Positions 11,220 to 22,308 of a DNA stretch of 64,000 nt are shown here, piece by piece. Both the position numbers and the translations under genes were made by a program. The notes beneath the pieces were generated by a model. It did not search any database. It had not been told where the DNA came from and saw nothing but the letters and a program-made list of their open reading frames with translations. Position 1 is the first letter of the stretch. Each line of letters starts with the position of its first letter. Source of the DNA: Selaginella moellendorffii (Eukaryota; Streptophyta; Lycopodiopsida; Selaginellales; Selaginellaceae); the NCBI RefSeq assembly GCF_000143415.4, contig NW_003314349.1, positions 720,254-784,253 on the forward strand. The letters run 5' to 3'.

Positions 11220-12553
11220 GATATATGTTCTTCCTTCTCAACTCCTGGATTTGAGCTTGCTCCTCCCTCATGCCATTGCTCGCGTAGATCGCCTCCATCA
11301 ACAAATACCCCGCCTCGTGCCTTCAACCAGCCGATCGAAAGCAAGCTTTCCGACCGCCTCATTCTTCCACTTCTTGCAAGCGCCCAGCACCGTTCTCCAA
11401 GCAACACCACTCGCCTCGCAAGGCATGGCTTTCACCATCTCCACCGCTTCCTCCAGCTCGTTTGCGCGGCCGAGAGCGTCCACCATGCAGTGGTAGTGCT
11501 CGGCCCCGGGACGAACTCCATACTTCGCCTCCATCTCCTTGAAGTAGCACTTCGCTTGGTGGACAAGCCCGCCATGGCTGCACGCCGTGAGCAGGCAAAG
11601 AAGTGCGATCCCATCTGGTTGCAAGCCTTCGTCTTGCATCTCGTCGAAGAGCTTGAAAACCATTCGCGTGTCCCCGTTGCGGCTGTGTGCTGCTATCACG
11701 GACGTCCAGGCAACCGCGTCTGGTTTCTCCAGGGACTCGAAGACCTGCTGTGCCTTCGCTGCGTCCCCGGCTTTGCCATAGCCATCGACGACGCCGTTCG
11801 CGACAACGGGATCGTCCTCGAGTCCACACCTGGAGATATCTGCGTGAATTCCCTGCAGAGGCTCCAAGGCTCCCACGCTGCTGCTACCTTTGAGAGCAGC
11901 CACGAAAGTTGGCGCGTCGGGTCTGTATCCCTGTGCTCGCATTCGATGGAAGAGTTGCAGAGAAAGCTCCCCCTGACCACTTTCGGCGAGCCCGAGTATC
12001 ATCACAGTCCAGGACACCGCGTCGTGAAGGCGCACCTTTTGGAACACCTTCCAGGCGTCCCGGATGCTTCCACACTTGGCGTAGAAGCTGACGAGCGCGC
12101 TGGCTAGAAAAGTGTCCGAGTCGAATTCAAAGCTGGCCGCCCGAGCGTGAATCCCCACGGCTTTCTCGAGTGCTCCTCTACTTTCACGAGCCTTCCATCC
12201 CCATCTGTCTTCCCTGCTAGACTGCTGCAAGCCTTGAGTGCCGCACATAACGTTCGAGAGGTTGGAACGCAGCTGCTGTTCACTTCCCCGTTTGTGACAT
12301 ATCCCAGGATCAAGGCGTTCCAAGAGACGGGATCCTGAGGCGTCATCCCATCAAAAACTTTCCGAGCGTCGGCCAAACTCCCACACTTGACGTACATGTT
12401 CACCAGTGCGTTCGCCACACTGACGTCCGTGTCGTAGCCACTCTTGAAAGCTTGAGAGTGCAAAGCTGCGCCTGTTCCCAGCGACTCAGCCTTCACCATC
12501 CTGCCTTCAACTTCCTTGGCTTCCTCTGTTGCTCCCAACACACTGCAGGCCCT
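11220..12553 (-). pseudogene. PPR protein pseudogene, copy A
   Basis: The minus strand encodes PPR repeats such as VSWNALILGYVTNGE and VAWTSVIAAHSRNGD, ending in an E-like region with HYHCMVDALGRANELEEA. The frame breaks at a 1-base loss near 12172 and again at a 10-base loss near 11325, judged against copy B. A net 27-base in-frame loss lies near 12275. The N-terminus is missing and joins AT-rich M1 sequence at about 12553. PPR proteins bind organellar RNA; this copy cannot make the full protein. Confidence 0.85.
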
Positions 12554-13400
12554 ATTTGTAGGTTTATTAGGTGCTGTGTGTTTTGATCTTGTCTATAAAC
12601 CTAGTAATGAGCAAGATGACAGTTTTGATGAAGAGCCCAGGAGTCGTTGTTGTTTTTAAAATGCTGTTACCATATTTACTTGTTTACCAATAATATTAAA
12701 CATAAAAGGATGTTTAAACACTGTGTGAAGATTCCCTGATTATAGACTCTTGACCATTTTGTAATTATAATTCCAGCTTAGAAAAATCTTATCTTTCTTT
12801 TATAAAGTTAATCTTTAATAGTTATAATAATAATTAGTTTTAGTAATTATTGTATAGGGTGGTTGTGGATATACCTATAATATTCTTAGATATCTAAAGA
12901 CATTCTACCATCCAACAGTTGTTATTCATTTAGATTAATCTTATATTTATAATTTATAAACATTTTTATTAATTTTTAAGTATTATATTTAAAAAAAATT
13001 TAATTTATAAACTTTTCTAAACACTTCTTAGTATATTCTTGTTTTTTTTACCATCTTCAATAAGATTAATCTTGTGTTTATAATTATAAACTTCCAGTTG
13101 ATTAATTGGATTAATAAATAAGAATAACACTATTATTAAGCAAACTAAGCATTGTTGCATACAAAGCATAATTGATGACTAAACAATATCATAACACAAT
13201 CCAAATCTAACATCTATGTGATTGATTAAACAGAATTACCTCTAGTTAATTTATACTAGTAAGAAGATGCAAAAATAAACTAGACTTCACTTTTGAAGAA
13301 TTGGAAACAAAAAAGAATAAAACTTTGAGCTAAAAATTAAATCACATCAACTTGCCAAACTTAGCAAACATTGCTAGAGCCAAAACACAAACCCATTTTG
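12554..13400. repeat. Module M1, second copy, no gene
   Basis: AT-rich sequence similar to 6000-6600. Unlike the copies at 15.7 and 25.4 kb it lacks the Crinkler-like exon fragment: the junction with the PPR remnant corresponds to about position 16300 of the third copy. No gene was recognised. Confidence 0.55.
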
Positions 13401-13415
13401 TAAGCCAAGTGAAAG

Positions 13416-13810
13416 TCAATTACATCTTAGACCTTCATAGACATGCTCTAGATTTGAGAATATGCCCCAGCACAATATCATTTCTACTACAGGGGATGGA
13501 GTAGTGCACCCTATTGAGATGAAATACAGCCGTCTGCTAAAGGTGATGGTGTTTGGCTGATAAAATCCATTTAGCCTTATCTCCCAAAACATCTCCAAAG
13601 ACTCCTTGCTCCTTCCATTTTGAGCATAGTAAGAGAGGATCAAGATCCATGATACAATATCATGATGGTTCTATCCACGAATCTTGGAACACTAATATGG
13701 AGTTTCCACACTGGACATACATAGAGATTAATGTGTTCTTGCCTGCTGGCATCTCCCACGATCTAAGAGACTTGGCTTGTCACACCAGCACAAGCATCAA
13801 TCATTGATAG
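13416..13810 (-). pseudogene. Degenerate PPR fragment (module M2, copy 2)
   Basis: The minus strand reads MILSYYAQNGRSKESLEMF and WEIRLNGF, a clear PPR helix pair. Upstream remnants resemble LISMYGQCG in another frame. The site at 13548-13560 is the empty paralogue of the 6.8 kb TRIM insertion (a single TTTGG). Confidence 0.6.
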
Positions 13811-13844
13811 TAGCTGAGATCATTGAGCTTGATACCATGAGCTT

Positions 13845-14160
13845 GGAAACTTTGAGAGCTCCCTTGCAATTCATGTGAAGCACTGACTTCTCTTACCAAG
13901 ATTGGATGATCATGTCACATTGATTCATATGCAAACCAAGCACATTTGCACCGTGAGGAAAGGATTCCTCTTGAGCAAGACATGCACATCATGTTGTTCT
14001 GGAAAAATGAGAAAAGACACAATGTACAGAAGACTTAGAGGCATTTCCTGAGCTGGAAATGAAGGAGATGAATTAAGAAAATAACATACCAATTCAAATG
14101 TATTAGCTTCATGAGCTTTCGTTTTGTAGAGTTTGTATGTAAGCTAAAGGTTGTACCAGA
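13845..14160 (-). pseudogene. Degenerate PARP-like fragment (module M2, copy 2)
   Basis: Paralogous to 7650-8035 and to the PARP-like gene at 9.6 kb, with the same exon-edge landmarks and no open frame. Its far end joins the tRNA-like element directly, so the fuller PARP-like copy present in the flanking units is absent here. Confidence 0.5.
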
Positions 14161-14218
14161 GATGATAAAGGAACATATATAAGAAACCTAAAGCACTACT
14201 CTTCCACAAGCTCTTAAA

Positions 14219-14286
14219 GGGGGTGTAGTGGTTTCCAAAATTTCAAGCCTGAAAAGAATACCCAGGTTCGACTCTTGGCATCCCCA
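14219..14286 (+). ncRNA. tRNA-like element, copy B
   Basis: Best-formed acceptor of the three copies: GGGGGTG can pair with CATCCCC over 7 bases including one G-T pair. The B box is GGTTCGACTCT, one change from consensus. A T6 run follows at about 14295. A TATATAAG motif lies about 40 bases upstream, as in copy A. Confidence 0.5.
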
Positions 14287-14307
14287 GCCTCAAGTTTTTT
14301 GCTCTAT

Positions 14308-15717
14308 CTAGAGCTGGATATTCTTTGGTATGTTCTTCCTTCTCAACTCCTGAGCTTGCTCCTCCCTCATGCCACTGCTCGCGTAGATCGCCTCCATCAA
14401 CAAATACCCCGCCTCGTGCCTCGCCTCCACTTCAACCAGCCGATCGAAAGCAAGCCTGCCGACCGCTGCATTCTTCCACTTCTTGCAAGCGCCCAGCACC
14501 GTTCTCCAAGCAACACCACTCGCCTCGCAAGGCATGGCTTCCACCATCTCCACCGCTTCCTCCAGCTCGTTTGCGCGGCCGAGAGCGTCCACCATGCAGT
14601 GGTAGTGCTCGGCCCCGGGACGAACTCCATACTTCGCCTCCATCTCCTTGAAGTAGCACTTCGCTTGGCGGACAAGCCCGCCATGGCTGCACGCCGTGAG
14701 CAGGCAAAGAAGTGCGATCCCATCTGGTTGCAAGCCTTCGTCTTGCATCTCGTCGAAGAGCTTGAAAACCATTCGCGTGTCCCCGTTGCGGCTGTGTGCT
14801 GCTATCACGGACGTCCAGGCAACCGCGTCTGGTTTCTCCAGGGACTCGAAGACCTGCTGTGCCTTCGCTGCGTCCCCGGCTTTGCCATAGCCATCGACGA
14901 CGCCGTTCGCGACAACGGGATCGTCCTCGAGTCCACACCTGGAGATATCTGCGTGAATTCCCTGCAGAGGCTCCAAGGCTCCCACGCTGCTGCTACCTTT
15001 GAGAGCAGCCACGAAAGTTGGCGCGTCGGGTCTGTATCCCTGTGCTCGCATTCGATGGAAGAGTTGCAGAGAAAGCTCCCCCTGACCACTTTCGGCGAGC
15101 CCGAGTATCATCACAGTCCAGGACACCGCGTCATGAAGGCGCACCTTTTGGAACACCTTCCAGGCGTCCCGGATGCTTCCACACTTGGCGTAGAAGCTGA
15201 CGAGCGCGCTGGCTAGAAAAGTGTCCGAGTCGAATTCAAAGCTGGCCGCCCGAGCGTGAATCCCCACGGCTTTCTCGAGTGCCTCCTCTACTTTCACGAG
15301 CCTTCCATCCCCATCTGTCTTCCCTGCTAGACTGCTGCAAGCCTTGAGTGCCGCACAAAACGTTCGAGAGGTTGGAACGCACCTGCTGTTCGTCTCGAAG
15401 ATACTCAAGGCCTCTCCTGCTTCCCCGTTTGTGACATATCCCAGGATCAAAGCGTTCCAAGAGACGGGATCCTGAGGCGTCATCCCATCAAAAACTTTCC
15501 GAGCGTCGGCCAAACTCCCACACTTCAAGTACATGTCCACCAGTGCGTTCGCCACACTGACGTCCGTGTCATAGCCACTCTTGAATGCTCGAGAGTGCAA
15601 AGCTGCGCCGACTCAGCCTTCACCATCCTGCCTTCAACTTCCTTGGCTTCCTCTGTTGCTCCCAATACACTGTAGGCCCTGATGGCAGCGGCAAAACTGT
15701 ACACATTTGGTAGAAAG
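14308..15717 (-). pseudogene. PPR protein pseudogene, copy B (longest open frame)
   Basis: An uninterrupted frame of 430 codons runs from 15600 to 14308. It has PPR motifs of P/L/S type and an E-like C-terminal region, and no DYW domain. Upstream, a 10-base loss near 15610 (compared with copies A and C) breaks the frame to the N-terminal part, which then runs into an antisense Crinkler-like fragment at about 15720. A shortened protein starting at the Met at 15600 is possible, but the targeting peptide and first repeats would be gone. I treat it as a 5'-truncated pseudogene. Confidence 0.75.
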
Positions 15718-15724
15718 TGGAAAA

Positions 15725-16259
15725 GGAACAGTATTTGAGTTTAGACTCAAAGAAATTTTTCCCTCCAATTTCCATATTCCTGCAAGTATGCAAGCTTTGA
15801 AAGTCTAGCTGCCACTTCGTACAAAGTTTGGACGTGTGGCACATCACCCTCATCAGATACATACAGCAGACGTATTTCAGGCCTTCTTAAGAGACAACAG
15901 TCAGCAGTTTTATTGGGTTGGTGTTGGCAACTCATCTGCAGCTGGTGGATGCTGAGAACAAGCTGCAGGACTTCTTTTTATTTAAACACAGGTATAAAAA
16001 ATCTTTATAAAGCTCAATGTAATGTACTGTAACAGGGATGTTTATGAAGGGCAGCAAGCAACTGGGAAGAAAACTTTGAGAAAAAAATATGGACAATAAA
16101 GCAATGGATGAATGAAGGTATTTATTTTCTAGTTGTGGGAGGTTAATTGTGTGCCTTTTCTGGTCTTTATGACCGACCAGCATTGGGTAACTTGATTTCC
16201 AAAGTCAAAAAATCTGAAAGGATGGTGGTGCTTATGCCAAAGGTTCATCAATGTTTATG
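15725..16259 (+). pseudogene. Crinkler-like 3' exon fragment, copy 2
   Basis: Homologous to exons 6-8 of the gene at 3.2 kb plus the codons after its stop. It keeps the intron positions, so it arose from DNA and not through an mRNA copy. Internal losses remove the region before the presumed ESK motif, and the frame is broken. It is joined to the PPR remnant at a short shared GGAA-AGGAACA stretch. Confidence 0.75.
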
Positions 16260-17217
16260 TCCAAGTTTTTTTAATGCTCTTATTATTAGTTTTTTTATGC
16301 TTTATTTGTAGGTGCTGTGTTGATCTTGTGTACAAACCTAGTAACAAGCAAGATGAGAGTACGAAGAGGAATCGTTGGTGTTTTTAAAATGCTGTTACCA
16401 TATTTACTCGTTTACCAATAATATTAAACATTAAAGGATGTTTATTAGCTTTATATAAGAATTTTCCTAAGCTGGAATTATAATTCACGTCCATAATCGG
16501 GGATAAATCTTCACTAGTTATAATAATAATTAATTTTAGTAATTATTGGTTAACCTATAGGGAAATATAGATATTTAAGTATGTTCTACCATCTATCTGT
16601 TGTTATTCATTCAGATTAATCTTATATTTATCATTTATAACCATTTTTATTAATTAATTAAATAATTAATTTTATTTTGAAACTTTTTTATAATTTATAA
16701 ACTTTCCTAAACACTTCCTAGTATATTCTAGTTTATTTTACCATCTAATCATTAATATTCAATAATATTAATCTTGTTTTTATAATTATAAACTTCCATT
16801 TGATTAATTGGGTTAATAAATAGGAATAAAACTACTATTAAGCAAACTAAGCATTGCTACATGCAAAGCATAATTGATAACTGAACAATATCTATAGCAC
16901 AGTCATATCTATGTGATTGATTAAACAGAATTACCTTTAGTTAATTTATACTAGTAAGAAGAGGCAAACATAAACTAGACTTCACTTTGAAGAATTGAAA
17001 ACAAAAAAGAATAAAACTTTGAGCTAAAATTTAAAATCCATCAACTTGCCAAATAAGCCAAGTATACAAACCCATTTCGTAAGCCAAGTAAAAGTTAATT
17101 ACATCTTAGACCTTCACTCTGTCTTTGAGAATATCCAGCACAATATCGTCTCTACTACAAGGGATGGAATAGTGCACCCTATTGAGATGAAATACAGCTG
17201 TCTACAAAAGGTGATGG
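16260..17217. repeat. Module M1, third copy, no gene
   Basis: AT-rich flank paralogous to 6000-6790 and 12.59-13.5 kb. No gene was recognised. Confidence 0.55.
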
Positions 17218-17475
17218 TGTGTGGCTAACAAAATCCATTTAGCCTTATCTCCCAAAACATCTCCAAAGACTCCTTGCTCCTTCCATTCTGAGCATAGCAA
17301 GAGAGGATCAAGTTCCATGATACAATATCATGATGGTTTTATCCATGAACCTTGGAACACTAATATGGAGTCTCCACACTGGCCATACATGGAGATTAAT
17401 GTGTTCTTGCTTGCTGGTGTCTCCCATGATCTAAGAGACTTGGCTTGTCATACCAGCACAAGCATCAATCATTGA
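17218..17475 (-). pseudogene. Degenerate PPR fragment (module M2, copy 3)
   Basis: On the minus strand SCYAQNGRSKESLEMF and a frame-shifted ISMYGQCGDS can be read. It is the same remnant as at 7.3 and 13.5 kb. It also shows the empty TRIM site, as GTGTGG. Confidence 0.55.
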
Positions 17476-17499
17476 TAGTAGCTGAGATCATTGAGCTTG

Positions 17500-17890
17500 A
17501 TACCATGAGTCTGGAAACTTTGAGAGCTCCTTTGCAATTCCTGAGAAGCACTAACTTCTCTTACCAAGATTGGGATGATCCTGCAACATTGATTCATATG
17601 CAAACCAGGTGCATTTGCACCGTGAAGAAAGGATTCCTTTTGAGCAAGACATGCACATCATGTTGTTCTGGAAAAATGAGAAAAGACACAATGTACAGAA
17701 CTTAGAGGCATTTCCTGAGCTGGAAATGAAGGAGACGAACTAAGAAAATAACATACCAAATCAAATGTGTTAGCTTCATGAGCTTTTGTTTTGTAGAGTT
17801 TGCAAATTTTGTATCAGCAACATAAGCTAAAGATTGTACCAGAGATGATAAAGCAACATAGACTCGGCATTACCAAGAACAACACTTAAC
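17500..17890 (-). pseudogene. Degenerate PARP-like fragment (module M2, copy 3)
   Basis: Same landmarks as 7650-8035 and 13845-14160: the AAACTTTGAGAGCTCC start, the exon edge TTACCAAGATTGGGATGAT and the AACATAGACTCGG block. No open frame remains. Confidence 0.5.
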
Positions 17891-20242
17891 TATATCTTGA
17901 AAATTAGATATACTGAAGTATTTAATTCATAACCTATTGAAAATACCTCAATCCTTGTTTATTTCAATGGAAGCAAGCAATGGATAAAGAAAACATGTCT
18001 ATCATTCATTTGTATGCACATTTTCTATAAAGTGGTTCTTCCAATTTCAATTATAACTCTTAGGAGTTGATGGGTCAATAAGACAAAACTCAACTCTAAT
18101 GGTTTTATCAACTGTCATAAAGTTTAACCCATTGTACAAGGCTACAAAAAAACAACATGGTATAGATTATCTTAAGACATACTCTTCAATGGTGAAGATG
18201 ATAAGTGTTAAACTTTTGTTTACTTTTGCTATTTGAGATTTATCACATTGATATCAAGTCTACTCTCCTAAATAGAAATTTGCAAGAAGATCTATATTTA
18301 ATAGCCAAAAGACTATACTTAATCTATATATCTTGTGGAAGTTAAAAAAAAGTTCTTTATAACTTTAAATAAACCTTTAAAGTATTGTGGTAGAAAATTA
18401 ATACTTTTTTCAAAGCTGAAGGATTTTCTTACACTCCTAAATCCAATATTTATATCAAGTGATAAGGGAACAATTTATTTATTATTGCTCTCTACTATGA
18501 TAAGTCATTTTGTATTAGCAAAAATTGTGAATATTTAGAGATTTTCAAGGCTAAACTTAGAAATTCTTTTTTAATAGAAGAACTTAGAGAAACTTTGATA
18601 CTTTATTGATTTTAAGATTCACCATGATAGAAAAATAGAATCTTTTAACATCTCCCATAACAAAAATACTTGACTAAAGTACTTAAAAGTTGTGGATAAA
18701 TCCTTCTCATTTGCCTATAAAACATGAAAATATTAAGTTTTTAACAAATGCTAAATGTCTAAGCCATAAAAATGTATTAATTTGAAATTTTCTTGGGAGT
18801 TTTATGTACGTTGTGGTGTGGCTTTGATTATCAACCAATTTTCTCCTAATTTTGGTAGAAAATATTGGAACATCTAAATCTGTGATATGCTATATAAAGC
18901 AAACTATTGCTTTTGGAGTGCTTTATAGTTCAAGTTATAATGACAGCAATTTGTTAGATTACAAAGGTAATCATAAATCCACAAAGGGTAGGGTTTTACT
19001 AAAAAAATAAATTTATATTAGGGTATATTGCTATTTTTAGGTAAATTCTTTGGTTTCAAGAATGTCTTGGAGGTTTTGGGCAATTCTCCATACCAATTGC
19101 TCTTTATGTTGATAAGAAAATAGTTAAAATACCGCAATACTAGAAGTTATGACATAATGTCAAAACACTATTACTATGTAAAGAATTTAGTATACAAAAA
19201 TTACTAAAGGTTCAATACATTTTCTCTTGACAATAACTTGCCAAGATCTTTACAAAACCATTAGCCAAAATTTTATATGTGGAACATAAGAATTTTATTT
19301 AAGTCATAGCCATGCCTTGATTGAGGAGGAGGTAGTAGTAACCCTTAGCTTTAAAAAGAGTATTGGAGCCAAAAGTTAGATATATGCTTTGCATCATGGA
19401 GATCAAGAGTTATATTTAATGGCAATTTCAGGAGAGATTTCTAGATTTAGCTAACATCTAATTAGTAGTGCTTTTTTATTTCAAACAAAAAATTGTTTTT
19501 AGTTTCCTTTGAAAAGATTTAATTCATTTTTTGATCTCATTGCAGTAGCAATAGTCACACCCTTGGCTTTAGGAGTGTTGGAGCTGAAATCTAAAGTGTA
19601 ATAAGTGGCTTAAATTATGGTGATAAAAATTCATATTCAATGTTAGATCAATGTAACTAGAATATAATTAGTAGTTCTTTCTTGTTTCAAAACACATAAA
19701 CACTCATTGAATAAAAAACTTAATATATATTAAATATTTTAAAGAAATTGTATAAATAATTCATTGAAGCTTACACATACTCTATTACAATATAGATAGA
19801 TACAGCACAACAAATGATTTCTTCTAACTGAAACAAAAGGTCATATACTTCAAAGTGTTTCATTTTATGTTATTCAAGGATATATTTTAACAAAAATAAA
19901 TTAGCCTTTGTAGTTATGCCATAGGTGTAAGTAAGGACACACTCAGATAGCAACACACAAAAAATAAATAAGAGGTGCAAGTACACAAGTAGTATTATTA
20001 TTTAGAAGAAGGCCAACCAACTTAATCTAATAGCAAACAAGAAATCCATGTCCAAATCAGCCATTAGGAGCTCTGAAAGTGGAAAAAAGGTGTTGATGCC
20101 TTTACAAGTCAATTGTTTTGAAGATATCAATGTCCATATATATAAATTATGACAATGACAAAAGCTCAAGAAAATAGAGCTTAATCTTGGGTTTGAAATT
20201 TAGGGTATGACAATGACAAAAGCCCAAAAAAATGAAATTTAA
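17891..20242. other. AT-rich stretch, mostly unassigned
   Basis: 17891-18260 continues module M2, including a block at 18045-18225 inverted relative to 8190-8450. From 18260 onward I see no coding frame, RNA gene or clear repeat. Confidence 0.5.
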
Positions 20243-20898
20243 TGTAAGTAACCAAAGAGAATGACTCAACAGAAAATCCATAAAGATTTAAATATAAAAG
20301 GAAAAGACCTATGAATAAAAGTACACCCTTTTTTCCAATTAATTAAGGGTTTTGGGATACTATGTCTTTGGGTTTAAATAGTACTGGGTTTGGGTTTGAA
20401 TAGTATTGGGTTGGGATTAAACGTCCTTAGTACTAGATTAGGGTTAAACGTCATTGGGTTTGAATAGTATTAGGTTAAGTGGCTTCTTGAGAAGTCCAAA
20501 TTCAAGAGCTAACATTTCATATTAGAGCAATCTTGGATTTGACTCTATTAGTTGGCTAGGGGAATCACACCATATATTAATTGATATTTAATAGGTTTAG
20601 CTGGGCTCGACTCGAGGGTTAGGGTGTCAAAAGAGTAGGGCTCTCGAGAAAGCTACGGGTTTTAACTTCAATTCACGAGGGCATGAATTTGTAAGGAAGG
20701 ATAGTACATTAAACAAAAAAGAACAATTTAAAAGATGATTCATAAAAGTTTAAATATAGAGGGAAAAAATTTATAAATAAGAGTGTACCTTTTTTTTCAA
20801 TTGATTAAGGGTCTTAAAATATTTGGGGTTAAACATTTTTAAGTTTGAATAGTATTGAGTTTGTGGCCTCTTTGGAAGTTCAAATTCAAAAGCTTACA
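20243..20898 (+). mobile_element. Cassandra-like TRIM, plus orientation, with enlarged first LTR
   Basis: LTR 1 runs from 20243 (TGTAAG) to about 20514. LTR 2 runs from about 20707 to 20898 and ends GCTTACA. The primer-binding site TTAGAGC just after LTR 1 is a decayed form of the initiator-Met site. LTR 1 is about 80 bases longer than LTR 2 because the 5S-like stretch (GGGTTTGAATAGTA) is repeated three times at about 20380-20475. The flanks TTTAA and CTTAA are a near-match target duplication. Confidence 0.7.
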
Positions 20899-21630
20899 CT
20901 TAATCTTGGGTTTACACTTAGTTTTGGGTTTGAAGTTTAGAGTATGATAACCAAGAAAATGGAAGTTTAGGGTTTAGGGTAAAAAGTTAAACTAATTGCT
21001 TTTGAATTTTTTGTTTGCTTAAACAAATTTTTAAGAGAGTAAATATATTTTAATATGCTTGGATATTCTGGAATATTTTACAATCTAGTAGTTGTTATTC
21101 ATTTAGATTAATCTTATATTTGTAATTTATAAAATTTTACTTTATACCATCTAATGATTGATATGTGGTAAGATTAATCTTGTATTTATAAATTATACAC
21201 TTTCAACTTAAACATGATCATATTTTTAAAATAAGTTTTTCTAAATGGTGCTCAAACACTGTAAAGAGTATAGTTGGACTGTAAACACTTATAATATGGT
21301 TGATTTCAAGAAGTTATATTGTTATTTAAAGAGATCGAACTACATGTTTACTTAAATAGTTCATTATGGAGTATAATACGAAATCACTAGTTAAATATAA
21401 ACTTGGAATTCTCAACAAAATTTATTTTTGGCATATAATTATTGTGAATGTATAATAAAAATGTGGTTTATCTTTTATGCCCATAATACTCATTCAGCTT
21501 CATATAAACTTTTCTCCTTTGCAAAAATTTGAGAATTTTTTTAATGAACTATACATTGAGCAACTTGATAAACAAGAATAACACTATTATTACATACACT
21601 GTTTGGCTGTCAAATTAAAGTAAAAGTATT
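20899..21630. other. AT-rich flank; second copy of module M3
   Basis: From about 21290 the sequence is paralogous to 8500-8820. No gene was recognised before 21632. Confidence 0.5.
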
Positions 21631-21631
21631 A

Positions 21632-21892
21632 TTAAGTATTGTCAAATTTGTAATTAAATTTCCAAACCGTCCAGCTCTTATAAAACTTGTCAATTCCTTG
21701 CAAGCTGAAAAGAGTAAGTGCTACCTCCAGCCAAGAATGGTCATCACATTCCATAAGCATTGGTCCTGATTGGCAAACTCTAGTTGTCACGATCTTCATC
21801 TCCGACATCTTGCAATCTTTGCTGCATGCGAATGCTGGATTTTTAACTTGGTTCCAAGCCATTCGGAAAAAGCTTGCACTTTGATAAATCAA
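21632..21892 (-). CDS. Small conserved open frame, second copy
   Basis: 86 codons, paralogous to the C-terminal part of the frame at 8825-9163, and in the same relation to the downstream PARP-like copy. Residues diverge at a few positions only. Function is unknown and coding status uncertain. Confidence 0.22.
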   Translation of the reverse strand: MIYQSASFFRMAWNQVKNPAFACSKDCKMSEMKIVTTRVCQSGPMLMECDDHSWLEVALTLFSLQGIDKFYKSWTVWKFNYKFDNT

Positions 21893-22308
21893 ACTTGATA
21901 TTTCTTTTTAAGGCTTTGCGTGATGGAATAGCAAAAGAAAAAGACCCAAATTGACAAACCAACCTTGGCACAAGAATGATCTTGCTCCATGGCCCGACCT
22001 CGTCCCGTTCCATCGCATTTCTCTCAGGTCCCTAGCTCGGCCAGAGTCGAGACGAAAAGAGGAAATTAATTATTACTCCTGAATAAGCAAGCCCGAGAAA
22101 GAGCCGTTGACTTACATTGACTTTTATTGGTCAAAGAATCGTTGTCGAGATCCGCGATTCGTTAGTAAAGCTTTCTTCTGCAACAGTGATTTTTTTATGG
22201 CGCTTGTTCGCGGAAATCCGGTGAAGTAGCGAGGAAAAGAAAATTCTTTCTGGGCTATCGGTCTTGTCTTTTTTTCTTTGTGTATCTTCTTTCTAATGTT
22301 TTCTCCCG

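Noticed and set aside
11193-12107. 304-codon plus-strand frame, repeated at 14275-15216 and 24052-24849
   Set aside because: Shadow of the antisense PPR copies, which have clear PPR motifs in the opposite strand.
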